A stretch of DNA of 64,000 nucleotides, taken from SIRX01 sp965213905. Lineage in GTDB: Bacteria > Actinomycetota > Rubrobacteria > Rubrobacterales > Rubrobacteraceae. Positions within the stretch are counted from its first letter, which is position 1. The number at the start of each line of letters is the position of its first letter. Where the stretch lies: positions 186,001-250,000 of the forward strand of contig OZ243922.1 in assembly GCA_965213905.1 (NCBI GenBank). The letters are read 5' to 3'. The notes beneath the pieces are model-generated. The model made no database searches. It was given only the letters and a program-made list of their open reading frames with translations, and had not been told where the DNA came from. Positions 32,720 through 41,484 of the stretch are shown here, one piece after another. Both the position numbers and the translations under genes were made by a program.

Positions 32720-34867
32720 CTACTCCCGGAAAAGCCACTCGACGTCCGCGCCGAGTAGCTCCCGGATCTCCCGCCGCAGCGGACGGTGTTGCGGCTTTTT
32801 GAGCGTCGGATCCCCGGATATGAGGCCGAAGGCTTCCCGGCGGGCCTCAACGAGCACCTCTACGTCCCGCAGGAGCTTGGCGACCTTGAGGTCCGGCATC
32901 CCGCTCTGGCGGCTGCCAAAGAGCGTTCCCTCACCCCGAATCGCCAAGTCCACCTCGGATAGCTTGAAGCCGTCCTGATGTTCGCACAAGGCTTCGAGGC
33001 GGCTGCGGCCGTCGTCGGTTTTCGGCTCCCCGATCAGGAAACACTTCGGAGGATGCAGTCCCCGGCAGACCCGGCCCCGGAGTTGATGCAGTTGCGAGAG
33101 CCCGAACCTTTCGGCGCCCTCGATAATGATCGCGCTGGCGTTCGGCACGTCCACCCCGACCTCGACAACCACGGTGGCGACCAGCACCTCTATTTCCCCT
33201 TCGCGAAAAGCCGCCATGACCTCCCGCTTTTCGGCGGCCTTCATGCGACCGTGCAAAAGGCCGACGCGGCGCCCCGGAAAGATCTCTTCTGAGAGCTCCT
33301 CGTAAAGCTCCTCGGCCGCACGAACATCTTCGAGCGCCTCGGACTCTTCCACTAGCGGGCAGATCACGTACGCCTGCCTACCATCTTGTAGCTGTTCCCG
33401 TACGGCTTCGTAGGCGTCTACGCGCCCGGAGAGATCCGTCGCCGTCGTCTCCACCGGCTTGCGGCCGGGGGGCAACTCGTCGATCATGGAAACCTCTAAA
33501 TCCCCGTAAAGCGTGAGCGAAAGCGTCCGAGGGATGGGCGTCGCGGTCATGACCAGCGTGTCCGGCATTGCCGCGCTTTTCTGCTTGAAGACCGTCCGCT
33601 GGCCCACCCCGAAGCGGTGTTGCTCGTCCACGACGACCAGCGAGAGGTCCGCGAACTCGACGCCCTTCTGGATCAGGGCGTGCGTCCCGATAACGATGTT
33701 CGCCTCGCCCCCCGCAACCTTCTCCAGCGCCTCCCGGCGTTCGGCGGTGTTCTGCGAGCCGGTAAGCAGCACGACGTTTACCGGAAGATCCGCCAGCGCG
33801 GCGGAAACCGACAAATAGTGCTGCTCGGCGAGCACTTCGGTCGGGGCCATGAGCGCCCCCTGCCCCCCCGACTCGACCGCCGTGAGCAGCGCCGCCACGG
33901 CGACCACGGTCTTTCCGCTCCCAACGTCTCCCTGGACCAACCGCCGCATCGGCTTCTCCAGGCGCATGTCTCCCAGCAGCTCCTGCGTCACCCGCTCTTG
34001 GGCCGCGGTTAGCCCGAACGGCAAACCTTTCAAAAACGGATTCAACAAAGTCCCGTCGCCTTTATGGCTGCGCCCGGATTCGGTGCGTTCCATGCGCGCT
34101 TTGCGGGCGGCCAAACCGGTTTGGATCAGGAATAGCTCGTGGAAGATCAGCCGCCGCATGGCGTGCCGCAAGCTGGCACGGTCTGTTGGAAAGTGGACTT
34201 CACCTATCGCGTCGTTCAAGCCGGGCAGGCTGTGGTCTACCAATACGTCCGCAGGGATCGGGTCTTGGACGTAGCCGGCGGCGTCTAGGGCGCGGTGGAT
34301 CAGGGTCCGCATCCGGCGCGCCGGAATGTTTTTATTAACCGAGTACACGGGCACGAAGCGCCCGGCGTGGGCGCTATCTTCCACCGTTGCCGGGTCGTCT
34401 ATGACCTCGATGTTTTTTGTCGCGAGCTGTATGCCGTAACGCCGCTGCACCTCACCCGACACGACGACCATCGCGCCGTCCGCGAGTTGCCCCACAAGCC
34501 AGTGCCGGCCCCAAACGGTCGCCGGTATGTAACCCGTGCCGTCGTAGAGTTGCGCCGAGAAGCCCGGCGAGCGGCCCCGCACCGGTCGCCCCACCGGTTT
34601 GGTCTGCACCACCCGTCCTACGACGGTCGCCTTCTCGCCCACCCGCAACTCCGAGATCTTCTTGACGTTAGACAGGTCTTCGTGGCGCGCAGGATAGTGG
34701 GATACGAGGTCCGCCAGCGAACTTATCCCGAGCTCTTTGAGCGCGGCCTCGATCTTCGGCCCCACGCCCGGAAGCTCCGTTACGGCCAGCGTACGGAGCC
34801 CGGTAAGGGTGCTGCGCCCCGCAACTGCCGGTGGGGCGCCCGCTTCGACGACAACGGCGTTATCTAT
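32720..34867 (-). CDS. recG: ATP-dependent DNA helicase RecG, start uncertain
   Basis: RecG remodels stalled forks and branched DNA. The sequence has the wedge domain (about 70-220), helicase motif I LVQGDVGSGKTVVAVAALL, DEQHRFGVGQR (DExH), TATPIPRTL, and LLHGRMKAAEKREVM with the C-terminal QLHQLRGRVCRG. A GTG at 34765 would begin inside the conserved LPGVGPK hairpin. The frame stays open with coding-like base use to an ATA at 34867, which overlaps the degV stop as ATAG and follows GGGGTGG by about 7 nt. A CTG (34789) is another option. I mark the ATA as the outer limit; the true start is unresolved. Confidence 0.9.
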   Translation of the reverse strand: MDNAVVVEAGAPPAVAGRSTLTGLRTLAVTELPGVGPKIEAALKELGISSLADLVSHYPARHEDLSNVKKISELRVGEKATVVGRVVQTKPVGRPVRGRSPGFSAQLYDGTGYIPATVWGRHWLVGQLADGAMVVVSGEVQRRYGIQLATKNIEVIDDPATVEDSAHAGRFVPVYSVNKNIPARRMRTLIHRALDAAGYVQDPIPADVLVDHSLPGLNDAIGEVHFPTDRASLRHAMRRLIFHELFLIQTGLAARKARMERTESGRSHKGDGTLLNPFLKGLPFGLTAAQERVTQELLGDMRLEKPMRRLVQGDVGSGKTVVAVAALLTAVESGGQGALMAPTEVLAEQHYLSVSAALADLPVNVVLLTGSQNTAERREALEKVAGGEANIVIGTHALIQKGVEFADLSLVVVDEQHRFGVGQRTVFKQKSAAMPDTLVMTATPIPRTLSLTLYGDLEVSMIDELPPGRKPVETTATDLSGRVDAYEAVREQLQDGRQAYVICPLVEESEALEDVRAAEELYEELSEEIFPGRRVGLLHGRMKAAEKREVMAAFREGEIEVLVATVVVEVGVDVPNASAIIIEGAERFGLSQLHQLRGRVCRGLHPPKCFLIGEPKTDDGRSRLEALCEHQDGFKLSEVDLAIRGEGTLFGSRQSGMPDLKVAKLLRDVEVLVEARREAFGLISGDPTLKKPQHRPLRREIRELLGADVEWLFRE

Positions 34868-35679
34868 AGGTAGGCCACCCCGTAGGTCTCCGGGCCGACG
34901 TGGCTCCCGACTACCCCGCCTATCTCGGCGATCTTCGGCTCCTCCAACCCGAGTGCCGCGAAAATATCGTCCAGCGCATCCGGTGCGGCCACGTGCCCGA
35001 AGTACGGCGTTTTTCCTTCTTCCATGGCTGGCCTCACGTGCTCGACGACGGTATCCATTTGCCGCTTGCGGCCTCGCGTCCGTTTGTAAGGAGATATCAC
35101 GCCGTCCTGCAACTTCAGCACGGGCCGCACGTTCAGGGCCGTGCCGAGGAGTTTCTGGGCGCGGCCTATGCGCCCGCTCTTGGCCAGGTATTCGAGTGTT
35201 CCCACGGCCACGAACACCTCCACGTCCCGAATCGCCCCCTCCGCCGCACGCGAGACATCTCCGAGGTCGCCTCCACCATCCAGAGCTTTCAAAGTCTCCA
35301 GCAAGATCAAGCCGGACCCCATCTCCACGCTCCGGGTGTCCCGAACCTCGATCGGCCGATCCACCATCCCCGCCGCCGCAACCGCGGACTCGTACGTCCC
35401 GCTAAGGTCGCTAGATATGGTGAGTACCAGTATGTCGTCGTAGGCCGCCAGAGACTCGTAAGCCTCGACGAACGCGCCCGCCGGAGGTTGGGAAGTCGTC
35501 GGGAACTCTTCGGCGGTCCGGAGCTTCTCGTAGAATTCCTCGTTGGACATGTCTACTTTGTCCGTGTAGTCCTCACCCGGCCCGAAGTGGAAGCTCAAGG
35601 GCACGACCCGGATGTCCGGCCGCTCCCGGATATGCGGCGGAAGGCTCGTGGTGGAATCTGTTACTACGGCAACCGTCAT
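34864..35679 (-). CDS. DegV-family fatty acid-binding protein (FakB-like)
   Basis: DegV/FakB proteins bind a fatty acid and present it to the kinase FakA. The 271-residue product has the N-terminal VAVVTDSTTSLPPHIRE, the SxPP loop TTSQPPAGAF, and ISSDLSGTYESAVAA. The C-terminal domain holds VRPVLKLQDGVISP and the closing HVGPETYGVAYL. It overlaps fakA by 4 bp, and this pairing supports a fatty acid kinase complex rather than an unrelated role. Confidence 0.9.
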   Translation of the reverse strand: MTVAVVTDSTTSLPPHIRERPDIRVVPLSFHFGPGEDYTDKVDMSNEEFYEKLRTAEEFPTTSQPPAGAFVEAYESLAAYDDILVLTISSDLSGTYESAVAAAGMVDRPIEVRDTRSVEMGSGLILLETLKALDGGGDLGDVSRAAEGAIRDVEVFVAVGTLEYLAKSGRIGRAQKLLGTALNVRPVLKLQDGVISPYKRTRGRKRQMDTVVEHVRPAMEEGKTPYFGHVAAPDALDDIFAALGLEEPKIAEIGGVVGSHVGPETYGVAYL

Positions 35680-37298
35680 TCAGCCACCATCTGGAGCGGG
35701 TACATCGGCTGTCCGCCGTCATGGACCTCTACCTCCACGTCGCCATCTAGGTCGCAGATCTTCTCCGCGATCCTCTGGACGGTTTCTTCTTCCAAACCGT
35801 CGCCCCGGAGCAAGGTTAGTATCTCGGCGCCGTCTTCCAGCATCTTCTCCGACAACGCCGCGGCGGCCTCCTCCACGCTACCCGCGACGGCGGCCAGCTC
35901 GCCGTCCAGCAACCCGATGTAGGTGCCTTCGGGGACTTCCCGGCCGTCCACCCGGGCGTCGCGGACGGCGCGGGTGATCTCCGCGCACCGCATGGCAGAT
36001 AGCATGTCGCACATCTCTTCGCAAACTTCTTCCGGCTCCATCTCGGCGTCGAAGGCGACCATCGCCGCCAGGCCAGACGCGATGCTCGTGGTCGGCACCA
36101 CGTACACGTCGGCCCCGATCAACTCCTTTACCTGGTGGGCCGTGGGGATGATGTTCTTGTTGTTCGGCAGCAGAACCACTCCCCCGACGCTGGCGCCCTC
36201 CACCATCGCGGCGAAGTCCGCCGCGCTCGGGTTCGCCCCCTGGCCGCCCTCGATGACCAGCGCCCCCATAGACTCGAAGAGCTTCCGGCTGCCCTCACCC
36301 CGGCTCGCCGCCACGACCGCGACGTTCCCCACGGCGTTCCCCGTAGCATTTCCAACGGAATCTCCGGAATCCTCCGCATCCCCGGCGGAGTCGCCCGCAC
36401 GTTCGTGGACCTGGGCCTCCATGTCGTCCACCTTCACCCCGACGAGACGCCCGAAGCGGCCGCCGTACGATAGTGCTTCCCCAGGGTCCTGGGTGTGGAC
36501 GTGGACCTTTACCAGGTCGGAGTCCGGGATCACCAACACGCTCTTCCCGATGGAGTGGATGTGCTCCTCGAACCCGTCCTCGTCGCCCGAAAACCCGGAC
36601 ACCAGAAATTCCGTGCAGTAACCCCAGGCTTCTTCTTCGGCGTGGACCGTCTCCAGGTCCGGGGCGCCGCCGTCTTCTTCCGCTTCGACTTCTATCTTCT
36701 GGCCGGTGACGTAGGCGTAGATGCCGTCGAGTATTATGGCGACCCCGAGGCCGCCGGCGTCCACCACCCCGGCCTCCCGGAGCACGCTGAGTAGCTGCGG
36801 CGTGCGCTTTACAGAGGCGTGGGCCTCGCGGGCGGAGGCTTTTATTACGGAAGGCAGGTCGGCGCCTTTTTCGAGGGCCGCGCGGGCCGCCTGAGAGGCG
36901 TCCTTTACCACGGTAAGCATCGTGCCCTCGACCGGCTCTCTTATAGAGGCATACGCCCGCTCCCGGGCTCCCTCCAGGGCGGCGGCGAAGGATTCCGCCG
37001 TAAGCGAAGCCTGCTTCGAGAGCACCTCTGCCGCGCCCCGGATCATCTGCGAGAGTATCACCCCCGAGTTTCCCCGCGCCCCCATTAGGGCCGCCCGCGC
37101 CCCCGCCTTTCCGGCTTCTTCCGGGCTGTCGTAGACTTTCTCCGACGACTCCTTGAGGATAGATTCCAGGGTGAGGAGCATGTTGGTGCCCGTGTCGCCG
37201 TCCGGGACCGGGTAGACGTTTAGCGCGTTGATCCGGGCGACTTGCGCTTTTAACGCCGCGTGAACGGCGGTCGCCACAAAGGCCATTCTTATCGCCAT
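35676..37298 (-). CDS. fakA: FakA-type fatty acid kinase (DAK2 domain protein YloV)
   Basis: FakA phosphorylates FakB-bound fatty acids to acyl-phosphate. The 540-residue protein has an N-terminal Dak2/DhaL domain with the metal and ATP motif NVYPVPDGDTGTNMLLTL and GARGNSGVILSQMIRGAA, a middle domain, and a C-terminal DegV-like domain (VVLLPNNKNIIPTAHQVKEL). The ATG has GGGAGAG 9 nt upstream. A promoter (37379-37407) precedes it, so it heads the fakA-degV-recG-rsmD/coaD transcript leading into the fab genes. Confidence 0.9.
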   Translation of the reverse strand: MAIRMAFVATAVHAALKAQVARINALNVYPVPDGDTGTNMLLTLESILKESSEKVYDSPEEAGKAGARAALMGARGNSGVILSQMIRGAAEVLSKQASLTAESFAAALEGARERAYASIREPVEGTMLTVVKDASQAARAALEKGADLPSVIKASAREAHASVKRTPQLLSVLREAGVVDAGGLGVAIILDGIYAYVTGQKIEVEAEEDGGAPDLETVHAEEEAWGYCTEFLVSGFSGDEDGFEEHIHSIGKSVLVIPDSDLVKVHVHTQDPGEALSYGGRFGRLVGVKVDDMEAQVHERAGDSAGDAEDSGDSVGNATGNAVGNVAVVAASRGEGSRKLFESMGALVIEGGQGANPSAADFAAMVEGASVGGVVLLPNNKNIIPTAHQVKELIGADVYVVPTTSIASGLAAMVAFDAEMEPEEVCEEMCDMLSAMRCAEITRAVRDARVDGREVPEGTYIGLLDGELAAVAGSVEEAAAALSEKMLEDGAEILTLLRGDGLEEETVQRIAEKICDLDGDVEVEVHDGGQPMYPLQMVAE

Positions 37299-37378
37299 GT
37301 TTTTAGCTCTCCCACAATTCCTGCCACATCGGCCCTCCCGGCACGCTCTATCTGCAGGGCGTTTACCCCCTGAACCGA

Positions 37379-37407
37379 ACTATATACACCAAGATGATCT
37401 GGTACAA
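37379..37407 (-). promoter_or_regulatory. Promoter upstream of fakA
   Basis: On the minus strand TTGTAC (37407-37402), a 17-bp spacer and TATAGT (37384-37379). It lies 81 bp before the fakA ATG, and no minus-strand gene intervenes before rpmB on the other strand. Confidence 0.6.
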
Positions 37408-37485
37408 TCTCCGCCCAATGCCTGAAACAGTATAAGCTTTTTCGGGCCCTTGGGTTGATTGTATCCTAGCATAGGAGAAAATTTC

Positions 37486-37710
37486 ATGGCAAAAATCTGC
37501 TACTCGTGCGGCAAAGGCCCGAATTTTGGTAACGCCCGCAGCCATTCCTTGCGGGCCACGCGCCGCCGGTGGAACCCGAACCTCCAGAAGGTCCGTATCC
37601 AGGACGGCGCCGCCACCAGGCGGGAGTGGGTTTGTACCTCTTGCCTGAAGGCTTTTAAAGTACAGAAGGCCTCTGCCGGCCCGGCTCCGCAGGTTCGGGA
37701 AACCGTTTAA
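37486..37710 (+). CDS. rpmB: 50S ribosomal protein L28 (zinc-binding form)
   Basis: The 74-residue L28 has MAKICYSCGKGPNFGNARSH, LRATRRRWNPNLQKVRIQDG and a second Cys pair CTSCLKA, the zinc-binding C+ type. AGGAGAA lies 8 nt before the ATG, which excludes an upstream in-frame start. It stands alone on the plus strand, divergent from fakA and convergent with ribH. A TATCCT 24 bp upstream is a possible -10, with no good -35. Confidence 0.95.
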   Translation: MAKICYSCGKGPNFGNARSHSLRATRRRWNPNLQKVRIQDGAATRREWVCTSCLKAFKVQKASAGPAPQVRETV

Positions 37711-37724
37711 AGAACTGTAAGACC

Positions 37725-37757
37725 GTAACCCGGCGCTGCTTCGTCGCGCCGGGTTAC
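37725..37757. terminator. Bidirectional stem-loop between convergent rpmB and ribH
   Basis: A perfect 12-bp stem GTAACCCGGCGC / GCGCCGGGTTAC with a 9-nt loop. It includes the ribH stop codon. There is no long T run on either side, so termination may depend on stem strength or Rho. Confidence 0.6.
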
Positions 37758-38254
37758 TCCTGTTCGGGCGGACCGTCGAGCTTCGGCATCAAATCCGCCA
37801 TCTCTATGGCGGCCACGGTGGCCTCGAAACCCTTGTTGCCCATCTTCGTGCCGGCCCGCTCCACGGCCTGCTCGATGGTCTCCGTCGTGATAACCCCGAA
37901 GATGATGGGCAGTCCGGTTTCCAGGGCGACGGAGTTGATGCCGTTCGCCGCGCCACCGGCCACGTAATCGAAGTGTGCCGTAGAGCCGCGGATGACGGCG
38001 CCGAGGCAAATCACCGCGTCGTGTTGGCCCGATAGCGCCATCCGCTTTGCGGCGAGGGGGATCTCGTAGGAACCCGGAACCCACGCAAGGTCCACCGATG
38101 CCAGGTCTCCTCCGTGGCGTTCGACGGCTTCCAGGGCTCCGTCTACCAGGGCTTTGACTATAAAATCGTTAAACCGGGAGGCGACGATACCGAAGGAGCG
38201 GCCGGAGGCCGAGAAGCCGCCCTCCAGAACATTGGTTTTGCTGGAACGATCCAA
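37754..38254 (-). CDS. ribH: 6,7-dimethyl-8-ribityllumazine synthase
   Basis: RibH condenses the ribityl pyrimidine with dihydroxybutanone phosphate to lumazine and usually forms icosahedral or decameric shells. The 166-residue product has VASRFNDFIVKALVDGALE, VPGSYEIPLAAKRMA, CLGAVIRGSTAHFDYV and FGVITTETIEQAVERAG. It is the last gene of the rib operon, 10 bp after ribBA, and ends in the bidirectional terminator. Confidence 0.97.
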   Translation of the reverse strand: MDRSSKTNVLEGGFSASGRSFGIVASRFNDFIVKALVDGALEAVERHGGDLASVDLAWVPGSYEIPLAAKRMALSGQHDAVICLGAVIRGSTAHFDYVAGGAANGINSVALETGLPIIFGVITTETIEQAVERAGTKMGNKGFEATVAAIEMADLMPKLDGPPEQE

Positions 38255-38263
38255 TCCGGCCTC

Positions 38264-39466
38264 CTAAAACTGCTCGAAGACGTGGTTTAGCTTCTCGCGC
38301 TTGGTCTCCAGATAGTGGTCGTTGACCCCGTTGGGCTCTATCTCAAGCGGCAGACGCTCTGATACTTCGATGCCGAAGCCTTGCAGGCCAACGACTTTCG
38401 TAAGGTTGTTGGTCAAAAGGCGTATACGCTCCAAATCCAGGTCTTTGAGGATCAAGGCCCCAAGCCCGTAATCCCTAAGATCCGGCGGGAAGCCCAGCTT
38501 TTGGTTCGCTTCGACGGTGTCGAGGCCTTCGTCCTGGAGGTGATAGGCTTTCATCTTGTTCAGCAGGCCTATGCCCCGGCCCTCCTGCTGCATGTAGACG
38601 AGTATCCCCTCGCCTTCTTCGGCTATCCGCATCATGGCGGCTTCGAGTTGGTCTCCGCAGTCGCAGCGCATGGAGTGGAAGGTGTCGCCGGTCAGGCAAG
38701 CCGAGTGTACCCGGACGAGGGCGTCTTCCTTACCTTCCGGTTCCCCCATGATCAGGGCCATGTGCGTAAGGTCGTCCACCTCGTCCTCGTAAGCCCGGAC
38801 GCGGAACTCGCCGAACTTTGTGGGTAGGCTGGACTCGACCACGAAAGACACTATCTTTTCGTGGGTGCGGCGGTACTCGATGAGCTGCTCCACGGTGACC
38901 ATCTTGATGTCGTGCTCGGCGCAGAACACCTCGAAGTCCGGCACGCGGGCCATCGTCCCGTCGTCCTTCATGACCTCGCAAATAACACCCGCCGGCTTGA
39001 GCCCCGCCATAACCGCCAGGTCCACGGCCGCCTCCGTCTGGCCAGCCCGTTGCAGTACGCCGCCGGGCTTCGCCTTAAGCGGAAAGACGTGCCCGGGCAT
39101 AACGAGGTCTTCGGGACCGGTGGAGTCGTCCGCCGCCAGGCGGCTGGTGTAGGCCCGGTCCGCGGCGGATATACCCGTCGTCACCCCCTCACGCGCCTCG
39201 ATAGAGACCGTAAAAGCCGTCTCGTTTTGGGCGGAGTTTCGCTGGGTCATCTGCGGTATTTCGAGCCGCTCCACAATTTCTTCGTGCAGCGGCAGGCAGA
39301 TGAGCCCTTTGCCGTAGGTCGCCATGAAGTTTATGTCGTCGGCGGTCACGAACTCCGCGGCCATCGTGAGGTCGCCTTCATTCTCGCGGTCCTCGTCGTC
39401 GCAGACGATGACCATTTTTCCGGCCTTTATATCTTCTATGACCTCTTCTACCGGGCTAAACGGCAT
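38264..39466 (-). CDS. ribBA: Bifunctional DHBP synthase / GTP cyclohydrolase II
   Basis: The N-terminal half (residues 1-205) makes 3,4-dihydroxy-2-butanone 4-phosphate from ribulose 5-phosphate: VIVCDDEDRENEGDL, FMATYGKGLICLPL, PGHVFPLKAKPGGVL. The C-terminal half opens GTP: the zinc site CLTGDTFHSMRCDCGDQLEAA and the GRGIGLLNKMKAY motif. The 400-residue length is typical. It overlaps ribE by 11 bp. The nearby rpe gene shares ribulose 5-phosphate as substrate. Confidence 0.97.
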   Translation of the reverse strand: MPFSPVEEVIEDIKAGKMVIVCDDEDRENEGDLTMAAEFVTADDINFMATYGKGLICLPLHEEIVERLEIPQMTQRNSAQNETAFTVSIEAREGVTTGISAADRAYTSRLAADDSTGPEDLVMPGHVFPLKAKPGGVLQRAGQTEAAVDLAVMAGLKPAGVICEVMKDDGTMARVPDFEVFCAEHDIKMVTVEQLIEYRRTHEKIVSFVVESSLPTKFGEFRVRAYEDEVDDLTHMALIMGEPEGKEDALVRVHSACLTGDTFHSMRCDCGDQLEAAMMRIAEEGEGILVYMQQEGRGIGLLNKMKAYHLQDEGLDTVEANQKLGFPPDLRDYGLGALILKDLDLERIRLLTNNLTKVVGLQGFGIEVSERLPLEIEPNGVNDHYLETKREKLNHVFEQF

Positions 39467-40124
39467 CTTCTATTCTCCTCTCGAAGTTTTCTAGTTCGCT
39501 TCTTGGTTCGCTTTTTGGTTCGCTGTTCGTTCTGCTGGAGTGTGGCTTTAGCAGGCGTTCCACGTACTTGCCTACCACGTCGGCCTCCAGGTTCACTTTG
39601 TCACCCACCTTCAACCCTCTCAGGTTCGTGGCGGACTTTGTTTGCGGCAGGATCGAAACGGTAAACGAAGATTCGTTTACCGAGACCACCGTTAAGCTGA
39701 TGCCGTCCACACAGGCGCTTCCTTTCTCGACGGTGTACCTCAAGACAGACTCCGGCGCGCCGAACTCCCAGATTTCCGCCCCGGCTTCCTCGCGGACCCC
39801 GAGCACCGCGCCGACCCCGTCAACGTGACCCTGCACGATGTGCCCGCCGAAACGGCTCTCCAAACTCATCGCGCGCTCGATGTTGACCGGGTCTCCTTCT
39901 TTCAAGCCTCCCAGGGCGGTTCGCCGGAGGGTTTCGGGCATAGCGTAGAAGGTGAGCTTTCCGGGGGCGGTTTCGTTTACCGTAAGGCAAACCCCGTTTA
40001 TGGAGACTGAATCTCCGAGGTTCACGATCCCTTCTATCGCACCGGTCTGTATTTCGAGCCGGGACATGCCATCCTTGCTTATAGCGGCAACGGTGCCGGT
40101 GGTCTCAACTAGCCCGGTGAACAT
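39456..40124 (-). CDS. ribE: Riboflavin synthase (alpha subunit)
   Basis: RibE dismutates two lumazines to riboflavin. The 222-residue product has two lumazine-binding repeats: MFTGLVETTGTV with SINGVCLTV, and GHIVQGHVDGVGAV with CVDGISLTVV. The ATG was chosen for the canonical MFTGLVE start, immediately after AGGAGG. It overlaps the ribD end by 20 bp. A Ser/Glu-rich C-terminal tail (EPKSEPRSELENFE) extends past the usual fold. Confidence 0.95.
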   Translation of the reverse strand: MFTGLVETTGTVAAISKDGMSRLEIQTGAIEGIVNLGDSVSINGVCLTVNETAPGKLTFYAMPETLRRTALGGLKEGDPVNIERAMSLESRFGGHIVQGHVDGVGAVLGVREEAGAEIWEFGAPESVLRYTVEKGSACVDGISLTVVSVNESSFTVSILPQTKSATNLRGLKVGDKVNLEADVVGKYVERLLKPHSSRTNSEPKSEPRSELENFERRIEDAV

Positions 40125-41211
40125 ATACCTCCTCGTCAAAATTTAGTGGACGGAGCGTTGCGATGAGCTCCCCTTCCAGGACTTCTACGCCGGAGATTTC
40201 GAACCCGGAGGCTTCAGCCATCCGGGTGAGGCGCATCTTGCCGATCATGGGCACGCCTTCGGCACCCAGAAGCTTCGGGGCGTAGAATACCGTGAGCTTG
40301 TCTACGAGCCCCTTTTTGACGAACCCGGCCGCCGTTTCACCCCCACCCTCTACGAGTAGCCCCCGGACCCCCCTCTGGTGTAACTCATCTAGGACGGCTT
40401 CGAGGTCTAACTCGCCTCCGGACTCCGGCACGTCTACCACGTTGACCCCCGCGGCTTCGAGTTCGTCGGCCCGTGCCTGCTCCGCGTTTTTCCCGGTAAA
40501 GACCGTTACCGGGGTTTCGCGGGAACTCTTTGCGAGTTGGCTGTCTCGCCCTATGGTCAGGTTTGGGTCGAGGACGGCGCGCAAGACTTGCGGGGGCTCC
40601 TCCGGTAGATCCCGGGCCGTTAGTTGCGGATCGTCGGCCCGGACCGTGCCGGCCCCGACGAGAACCGCCCCGGCTTCGGCGCGGAGCATCCGCGCCCGGC
40701 GGCGGGACGCTTCCCCCGTCACCCACTTGCTGTCGCCGTTCGACGCGGCGATCCTGCCGTCGAGGGTGGCCGCGAGCTTGAGGTGTACGTGGGGCCTTCC
40801 TTTGCGCACCGCGGTAAAGAACCGTTCGTTTTGATGCTCGAATACGGGATCGTCCCGTACTTCGACCTCTATACCGGCCTCGCGGAGCAACCCGACGCTC
40901 CGGCCTCGCATTCTGGGGTCCGGGTCTAGATGCCCCACGACGACCTTCGAAATGCCGGCCCGCACTATAGCTTCCGTGCAGGGTGGCGTGCGGCCGTGGT
41001 GGTTGCACGGCTCCAGGGTGACGTACATGGTGGCCCCGGCCACGGGGGAATCCACCGACTCAAGCGCCGCGACCTCGGCGTGATCCGAGCCGGCCCGGAC
41101 GTGCCAGCCCTTCCCTACAACTTCGCCGCCGCGCGTAATGACGGCCCCGACTAGGGGGTTGGGGGCTGCCGTATACCGCCCGCGCTCAGCGAGTTCGCGG
41201 GCGAGATCCAT
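40105..41211 (-). CDS. ribD: Bifunctional riboflavin deaminase/reductase RibD
   Basis: RibD performs the deamination and side-chain reduction after GTP opening. The N-terminal deaminase (residues 1-145) has the zinc site HAEVAAL and EPCNHHGRTPPCTEAIV. The reductase (about 150-365) has HLKLAATLDGRIA, SKWVTGEASR, VLVGAGTVRADDPQL and LLVEGGGETAAGFV. I chose the ATG at 41211 (AGGGAT at 6 nt); a TTG at 41229 is an alternative. The upstream FMN riboswitch controls this gene and the rest of the operon. Confidence 0.94.
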   Translation of the reverse strand: MDLARELAERGRYTAAPNPLVGAVITRGGEVVGKGWHVRAGSDHAEVAALESVDSPVAGATMYVTLEPCNHHGRTPPCTEAIVRAGISKVVVGHLDPDPRMRGRSVGLLREAGIEVEVRDDPVFEHQNERFFTAVRKGRPHVHLKLAATLDGRIAASNGDSKWVTGEASRRRARMLRAEAGAVLVGAGTVRADDPQLTARDLPEEPPQVLRAVLDPNLTIGRDSQLAKSSRETPVTVFTGKNAEQARADELEAAGVNVVDVPESGGELDLEAVLDELHQRGVRGLLVEGGGETAAGFVKKGLVDKLTVFYAPKLLGAEGVPMIGKMRLTRMAEASGFEISGVEVLEGELIATLRPLNFDEEVYVHRAS

Positions 41212-41239
41212 GAGATCCCTGCTTGCCAAATCTTCCTTT

Positions 41240-41400
41240 CTCCCATCCGGACTTTTACCGTCGGCGCCGGAATATCCCAGCCATAGCTGGTATTCACCGG
41301 CTCGGCCCCCGGATGTCGCCGGGGGTTCGCGGGCTCCCCAAAGAGCTTGGTGCTCTCCAGGCTACCGCCGGTGCGGGAATTTCACCCGCCCCCGAAAGTT
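41240..41400 (-). ncRNA. FMN riboswitch (RFN element)
   Basis: Read on the minus strand, the leader has the conserved RFN segments in order: CTTTCGGGGGCGGGTGAAAT, TCCCGCACCGGCGGTAGCC, GAGCCCGCGAA, GCCGGTGAATACCAGC and GCCGACGGTAAAAGTCCGGA followed by TGGGAGAAAGG. All core helices appear to be present. It ends about 28 bases before the ribD ATG, and the 3' GGGAGAAAGGAAG could be the sequestered ribosome-binding region. FMN binding would repress the rib operon. Confidence 0.95.
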
Positions 41401-41410
41401 ACTTAGATCA

Positions 41411-41439
41411 AAATTACCACACGGGTATCTGGCAGACAA
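41411..41439 (-). promoter_or_regulatory. Promoter for the riboswitch-controlled rib operon
   Basis: On the minus strand TTGTCT (41439-41434), a 17-bp spacer and TAATTT (41416-41411), placing the start a few bases before the first riboswitch helix. Confidence 0.6.
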
Positions 41440-41484
41440 GGAACTTTCACCAGGCTACCATCAACCCGGAAGATGCCCTTAGAG

